DNA of 25,140 nucleotides from assembly GCA_003667245.1 (NCBI GenBank), contig RCNN01000377.1, positions 1-25,140 of the forward strand, given 5' to 3'. This document shows positions 20,055-25,140 of the stretch, one piece after another; position 1 is the stretch's first letter, and each line of letters begins with the position of its first letter. The notes under the pieces are model-generated. The model was not told the origin of the DNA. It searched no databases and was given only the letters and a program-made list of their open reading frames with translations. The stretch is from Heterostelium multicystogenum. Its lineage: Eukaryota > Evosea > Eumycetozoa > Acytosteliales > Acytosteliaceae. The translations under genes were made by a program, and so were the position numbers.

Positions 20055-21537
20055 ACATAACACCAAAACAATGTCTATCTGTATTCAAAGTGATTGAGCT
20101 GATTTAACAACTTTCCACAAATCGTTTAACCAACAGATGATCATTTCTCCATTGTTGTTTTCTTTTCTTTATTCTCCAACTCAAAGAGAGAATCCAATAC
20201 CATCATATTGTATCCTATATTTTATTTCCAAATATTCGAATGTTATATTTTCTTTGAAAACGTTAAATTTTAAGTATGGAGGTGTTGTTTACAACATTAA
20301 TTTTGAATTTCATAAATAGTAGTTGCTATTTGTGTGCTTTTACCAGCAATACAACAACATCTCCAACAACAACCAAACCATCCAAACACCAATCATGGTC
20401 AAAAGACTGCTTTGTCTATTTCTGTTTAAACTATTTATTTTTGCTCGTTCTCCCTGGATCTCTGTGATTCTATCAGTCATATCAAAGATTTATTCTATTT
20501 TTTATTTAAAAGGTTATAACTCAAACTTAAGAGTAATAATAGCAACACCATCAGTAATTAGTAGTAGAAAAATGTTTAGATTGAGAGTTTTTTTTTTTTG
20601 ATGATACAGTTTTAATAAGCCAATAATAATAAAAATATACCACCATATCAATCGAACTACTACTACTATTTTGCAATAGATGATAGCAGTCTAATAGATT
20701 ACCACTTCCCCAGCTCCATATAAGTTTGAAATGTAACCGACACCACCACACCACCACCAACATGAACTTATCCATCAAGACTGTAATATTTTAAAATTGA
20801 TGGAAAAACAAACACAAACACATCAAACTTTAGCGTGCAAACACTCTGAGCTTGAGTCCACTATTCTCAGCATTTGAAAAATTCACTCTTTTAAATCGGA
20901 GGTGTTTTGATGTTGAGTCGTAAACCATTGAATGGGTATTCACCATCACATCATATCAAACCTGAGCGGAGAGATGGAAATTATAACAAGTTGTTGTTGT
21001 TGTATTATTACTACTTGAATGAATGAATGTGTTTTCTGTTCATGGACCATTCATTATCACATTGTACTCCAATAATTTCTACCGCCTCCAGATATATTGA
21101 TTTTAGTTTAGTTGGTATGTTTATTTTCTAAAAGTGAGAAAACAGACGCCACAAATAATATTACTATATTCTTCTCTTGAAGAGTGAATGTATTTGTGTT
21201 GTATCTCTGCTGCTGCTCTATTCTTTTAAAAATACCCAAGTAGCAAATAGTTATATTTCTACCAACACAATTGCGATAGATCTCGCTGACTACTGGTCTA
21301 TTAATTGCTACTTGTCCAGTATAAATAAATAATTTTTCAAACAAATAATATTCGTAAACTTGTATCATACATAACTAAACTATTAGTATACTAAAAGTAT
21401 TAAGGAGAAATCTTTAATTTCCAACAATTTCTTAAGACAATACTTAAAGTATTGCTTTTGTAACAATATTATAATAGGCAGTTGAAGTCAACTGGTATGT
21501 TATGCGAACTCTTGATAAGATTGTTTACATTTATTAA

Positions 21538-21699
21538 ATGACTACATCGCAACACCTCATGATGACCGATCCATGCTTTTGTATTTGTGGAGTATGTGGA
21601 CATAACTCGTCACTATCATTACACCATCATGATCATTTCTTATTCCTAAAAAGATTATCATATTCTCTGCACGCTCATATATCTACCACCACCATTTGA
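21538..21699 (+). CDS. Short Cys/His-rich ORF, uncertain
   Basis: Fifty-three codons from an ATG, containing TDPCFCICGVCGHNSS and then LHHHDHF. The clustered CxCxCGxCG with following His residues could bind metal, but the ORF is short, lies in AT-rich non-coding-looking DNA, and no promoter or family match supports it. A chance frame is quite possible. It could also be one exon of a longer gene. Confidence 0.15.
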   Translation: MTTSQHLMMTDPCFCICGVCGHNSSLSLHHHDHFLFLKRLSYSLHAHISTTTI

Positions 21700-22186
21700 A
21701 TATCCTGAAACTCTTTGTGTTTATTAAACAGTAAGCAACAAACAAGTGGCCTCAAACAAGTTTTATTAAGTAAAACTCAAATGCATTATATATTTACAGA
21801 CAATCAAACAAACACCATCGGCAACAACAACTTCAATCATCATAAGCATCACAAAATCCAATGTATCAACTGCAAACTAGTTTGGTGGGGTTATTTATTC
21901 TTGGTTAAACATGTTTGAAAGTTTGATCATTGTTTAGTTAGTGCTGAACAAGTATAGTATATGGAGAACATAGAGTATACCAATACTGGCAAAACTACAA
22001 ATTTCATAACCACCAAAGTATCTACTAAAGTAACTATTGGAAAGCTTGCTTGTTGCTATTGTTGTTATTTCCAATCACCAACAATCATTTTATCATTGAT
22101 TTCTGCTGTTAAACAAACACTCTGATTAATCATGATTTTCCAACACTTTATATCAAATCTTCACATGCTCTTTCCAACATCACCAC

Positions 22187-22214
22187 CATTCATTCATTCA
22201 TTCATTCATTCATT
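22187..22214. repeat. (CATT)7 microsatellite
   Basis: Seven perfect CATT units followed by a diverged CACT unit, in non-coding DNA. Confidence 0.9.
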
Positions 22215-22649
22215 CACTCTACACAGAACAACCAAAATTTTTGTTCACACACTCAACAGCAACAACATAGTCATTGATCATCAATCTTCTTAGGTGTGTA
22301 TCATGGATTTATTTAAATTATTTAAATTATTATTGTTATTGTTGATGTGTGTTGTTTGTTGTGAGTTATAATTATTGTTATATTTTGGTACCTGTTTGTT
22401 GTGGTTACTGATTTTTAAATGACTGATTGATTGAGTGGGGAGTCGTCTACGTGACTATCCTATCACCTAATTTTTTAAATAAATCGATTGGTTATACACA
22501 TTATAATATATATTTGTTAACATGAAGTTAATTTAGTAGAAAGAGCAATCTTATTTCATTTTATAAACATTATTAATATTTAATATTAATATTAATTGTC
22601 ATAATAGTATTTTGTAAGAATTTAATTATAAAATAAATATCCAACTTCA

Positions 22650-22898
22650 ATGTTTAACAAGTTGTTTATATTATATTATTCAATCAATTTTAAATACTGT
22701 TTTAATTATCCTGCATCAAATAACGATATCGTTTTGCGTCGATTGCAGATATATCTGAATGGTACTGTTGTTGACTTTCTTCGTTCATCCTTTCTAGAAC
22801 TCTTGACTACAAACAATATTGTCACCTATATAATTTGTTGGCAAAAATACAAATTATATATCTATAATAAATCGAATCACATGATTCATACTTGTTGA
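22650..22898 (+). CDS. Unrecognised short ORF, uncertain
   Basis: An 82-codon frame whose middle part (VLRRLQIYLNGTVVDFLRSS, FLELLTTNNIVTYIICWQ) has mixed composition unlike the low-complexity translations around it. Its first 20 codons and last 20 codons look like ordinary AT-rich non-coding DNA. A possible acceptor (GATTGCAG at about 22742-22749) precedes the best part, so it may be an exon fragment or remnant. No family is recognised. Confidence 0.2.
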   Translation: MFNKLFILYYSINFKYCFNYPASNNDIVLRRLQIYLNGTVVDFLRSSFLELLTTNNIVTYIICWQKYKLYIYNKSNHMIHTC

Positions 22899-23384
22899 AC
22901 ATTTAAAATTAATTTATCCTATTTCCAAAACATCATCATATCACCTTCTTTCGAATTTATAAATTAATCAATCATTAGAAGGAATAGAACTGACTAACTA
23001 ACCAATTATTCTTTATTACTTTTAGTAGGTAATTGTGAACTCGTGCCATCGACATTTTAGATTCAATAGTTTCAATCATGCCATTGCAATATACCGCATT
23101 ATTTCAAACCTTGTGCTGTATCGTCCTTGACCACTTTAATATCAAGATATTGATATATTTGTCGTCATTTTCATACCTTCCTTTTTTTTTTAAAATGTTT
23201 ACATTTCAACACTTTGGTCAAGTCGAATTAAATCATTTATATTAATCATAATATCTTTAATCACACGTTCCTTAGATCTGATGTTTCATTTATTCTTTCA
23301 TTTATTCATCTAACAACCCGAACGAAACATTGAATACCAACAATATTCACCTCACTTTACCCTCCCCACACTATCTTGACATCT

Positions 23385-23404
23385 ATTAAATTCCGGAATT
23401 TAAT
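23385..23404. repeat. Perfect 20-bp palindrome
   Basis: ATTAAATTCCGGAATTTAAT is its own reverse complement, centred on CCGG at 23393-23396. The core TTCCGGAA is the sort of site bound by a dimeric transcription factor, but no factor can be named from sequence alone. Confidence 0.85.
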
Positions 23405-23811
23405 GATAGATTGGTGGTAAAATACGAACATCCATCACTCGAAAACTAATCACAATGTTGTCTGCGACCATTCAAATAACCTCCCAAACAGAATTACCAC
23501 CAAACAATCATGATGAAAAATTGAAAGGTCTGCAAACAACAAAATATCCTCTTTATGGTTCACATAATCAAAAAACACATTAATTTGAACTGTTTTTTTT
23601 TATTTACGCTCCATTCTCATATTGTGATTTGTTGTCGATGCAGAAGCATCATTCATATCAATTTGTATTTGGTCGCAGGGACAAAGTGAGAGTGCTCACA
23701 TTAGATGTTATCCAAAAAAAGAGATCTCATAATTTTTGTACAAAAACAATGATCTTTTTTTGAATAGTTTTTTTTTTAGTTTTGTCAAAAAAACATACAC
23801 CAATCAAATGA

Positions 23812-23866
23812 TTTTGCAGCTGATTCAGCACACCAGGTGCCTGCAGTCAGCTATTTTTAAGCAAAA
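23812..23866 (+). other. Potential structured element (nested stem-loop)
   Basis: TTTTGC (23812-23817) pairs with GCAAAA (23861-23866), AGCTGA (23818-23823) with TCAGCT (23847-23852), and GCAC (23828-23831) with GTGC (23837-23840) around a 5-base loop. The 5' side of the outer two stems is continuous and the 3' side has an 8-base A/T bulge. The inner part is a GC-richer island in very AT-rich DNA. It could be part of a small non-coding RNA; no known dictyostelid class I RNA motif is present. Confidence 0.3.
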
Positions 23867-24032
23867 TGCATTTGTGATCAAACTTTCATTACATCCCAAA
23901 GATTCATTTTTTAGTTTTTTTTGTTTTTGTTTTTTGCAAATGACTATAGATTTTCAAGATAAATGTATCCCCCACTATTAAAACTATCATCATTTTTAAT
24001 ATAACTTTGCCTGTCAAATGCAGCAGGGGGTG

Positions 24033-24052
24033 AAAGGCTGGAACCTTTTTTT
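24033..24052 (+). terminator. Hairpin followed by T run, Pol III terminator-like
   Basis: AAAGG (24033-24037) and CCTTT (24044-24048) flank CTGGAA, with seven T in a row (24046-24052). A T run alone would suffice as an RNA polymerase III stop. The segment before it (about 24006-24035) is GC-richer than its surroundings. Whether any transcript ends here is unknown. Confidence 0.2.
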
Positions 24053-24680
24053 AAACAGTAATCATCAATCAAGATAGTTTTTTTTCTTTTTTGGCATTCT
24101 TTTATTTGTTTTTTTAAAAAAATTCAAAAAACAAAAAGTTAACTCCTACTTTAAAAGTTAACTTTAAAAAAAGTCTTGTTCTTTGACATTGACTTTTGTT
24201 GATTATTTATTTATATAATAATTGCTTACTTACAATTCCCCAGACCAACCTCCACCTCCATCATCACACCTGAAGAGAGTTGTATTTGTCTTTTTATTTC
24301 CTATACAAAATAAGAACACTTTTCAACTGCTCCGCCAATCAAACACCAAGCCCCATCAACCTCATTATCACCACAACCTGACCACCCCCAAACACACATA
24401 TTTATATATAAATTTAATTTCTTACATAACTCTTTTTTTCATTTATTTATTGATGTATATAGCATAGTATATTTTATTTTTCAATCAATTTTTTAATCAA
24501 TCAAAATTTAAAAGTAAGAAACAATCATCATCATCATCTTTATTAATTACATAAAAGTAAAGTGTGTTGTGCTGTGCTTGTGTTGCTCGAGACCAAAGCA
24601 ACACCAATAGTTATTCTCCTCCAATTAAGCAGAGTTTTTTAGCTTTTCACAGTAATGTTGTTTTGGTGACTTGTTGAATT

Positions 24681-24698
24681 GTGTGTGTGTGTGTGTGT
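24681..24698. repeat. (GT)9 microsatellite
   Basis: Nine perfect GT units followed by TGCAG, which also resembles a splice acceptor. Confidence 0.9.
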
Positions 24699-25140
24699 TG
24701 CAGATAATCTGAAATTTAAATTTGATCAAGACAACATCAAATAAACAAATTGAATATGAGTGAGGGTTTGTGGTGTAATTTTGTTTAGAACTTACAAACA
24801 ACACAATTCCACACACCACCACCACCACAGTATATCTCATACTCAACCACTGCTAAGCAACAACACAACAGTGATTGTGATTTTACTATAATTCATTTTC
24901 AAACAAAAAATAATTATTCATAACAACAACAACAATAGGCAATATCATTCTCACATAAATACCTACGACTACTACTACTGTTAGTGTCAATAGACAGGAA
25001 CAATCATCAATCATTGATCTATCTAAACAACACAACGGCTCAAATCTCACACGCACGTTTCTATATATATACCATCTTTATAAGTTATTTACACTAGAGG
25101 TGTAATTTAGCAGTTATTTATAATTTTTTTGAGTGTGTTT

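Larger units (their letters stand above)
18968..21537. other. Long non-coding AT-rich region
   Basis: No supported gene. 19170-19480 is dominated by T and A runs. 19500-19980 has the look of a 5' leader (CAACAACAAC tracts and A runs) and ends in AAAAAGGTAAGG at about 19976-19987, which matches a splice donor. 20000-20055 holds an inverted/direct repeat cluster listed separately. 20130-20600 has ORFs in two frames, but they are low-complexity hydrophobic translations. The minus-strand ORF at 21108-21368 is not supported by composition. Confidence 0.5.
21700..25140. other. Long non-coding AT-rich region at the right end
   Basis: No gene is supported with confidence. Translations are low-complexity (Asn/His/Ile/Tyr/Phe), apart from the weak candidate at 22650. 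The stretch holds two microsatellites, a 20-bp palindrome and a group of hairpins between 23.65 and 24.06 kb. The CA/AC-rich segments after about 24780 and the CAACAACAAC tract near 24925 look like promoter or leader sequence of a gene beyond the right edge. Confidence 0.5.

Noticed and set aside
20137..20601. Overlapping hydrophobic ORFs in two frames
   Set aside because: Composition follows T-rich non-coding DNA, the frames overlap, and no signal peptide or motif is convincing.
21108..21368. Minus-strand 86-codon ORF
   Set aside because: Some mixed residues, but no motif, no promoter and no splice context. Best explained as chance.
1..25140. tRNA, rRNA, class I RNA, retrotransposon or CRISPR elements
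   Set aside because: No T-arm-like GGTTCRANNCC with matching acceptor stem, no CCTTACAGCAA motif, no reverse-transcriptase or transposase motif, and no spaced repeat array were found by eye.

Overview
The window looks like nuclear DNA of a dictyostelid social amoeba. The intergenic DNA is extremely AT-rich with long A and T runs. Introns are short (about 55-100 bases, one near 210), AT-rich, and bounded by GTAAGT/GTATGT and TAG/CAG. TATAAAT boxes and AATAAA signals sit close to genes, and proteins carry Asn, Gln, Ser and His tracts. Coding DNA is richer in GC than I would expect for Dictyostelium discoideum, so another dictyostelid lineage is more likely. This is inference; no species marker was found.

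Layout, left to right: an AT-rich upstream region (1-1813); a SANT/Myb protein with an RS/RD-rich arm (1814-3729, +); an Oca1/Siw14-type phosphatase (4146-4858, -); a short unrecognised broken ORF (4945-5205, +); a small secreted protein made of three 34-residue Cys repeats (5472-5880, +); a full ABCC-type ABC transporter (6185-10309, +); PPP4R2, a regulatory subunit of protein phosphatase 4 (10608-11736, +); a STE20/GCK-family kinase (12582-13956, +); the kinetochore protein NDC80/HEC1 (14767-17007, +); a second secreted Cys-containing protein (17560-18244, +); a broken unrecognised gene (18543-18967, +); then about 6.2 kb with no gene I can support confidently. That tail holds repeats, a perfect 20-bp palindrome, and a small cluster of hairpins with unusually high GC.

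The genes are mostly unrelated housekeeping, signalling and cell-surface functions on one strand, not an operon-like system. Two (PP4 regulatory subunit, NDC80) belong to conserved cell-division or phosphatase machinery. Two encode small secreted proteins, each with a TATAAAT box about 80 bases before its ATG.

The most striking property of the window is that almost every multi-exon gene is interrupted by one-base frameshifts, about 31 in all. Nearly all fall in or beside a short homopolymer, while the family motifs on both sides remain intact. The simplest explanation is draft-sequence indel error, so these genes are annotated as functional CDSs and not pseudogenes. I found no convincing new multi-gene system. 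The best leads are the 34-residue Cys-repeat protein, the array of G-T/S-V-V motifs in the kinase tail, and the hairpin cluster near 23.8-24.05 kb.
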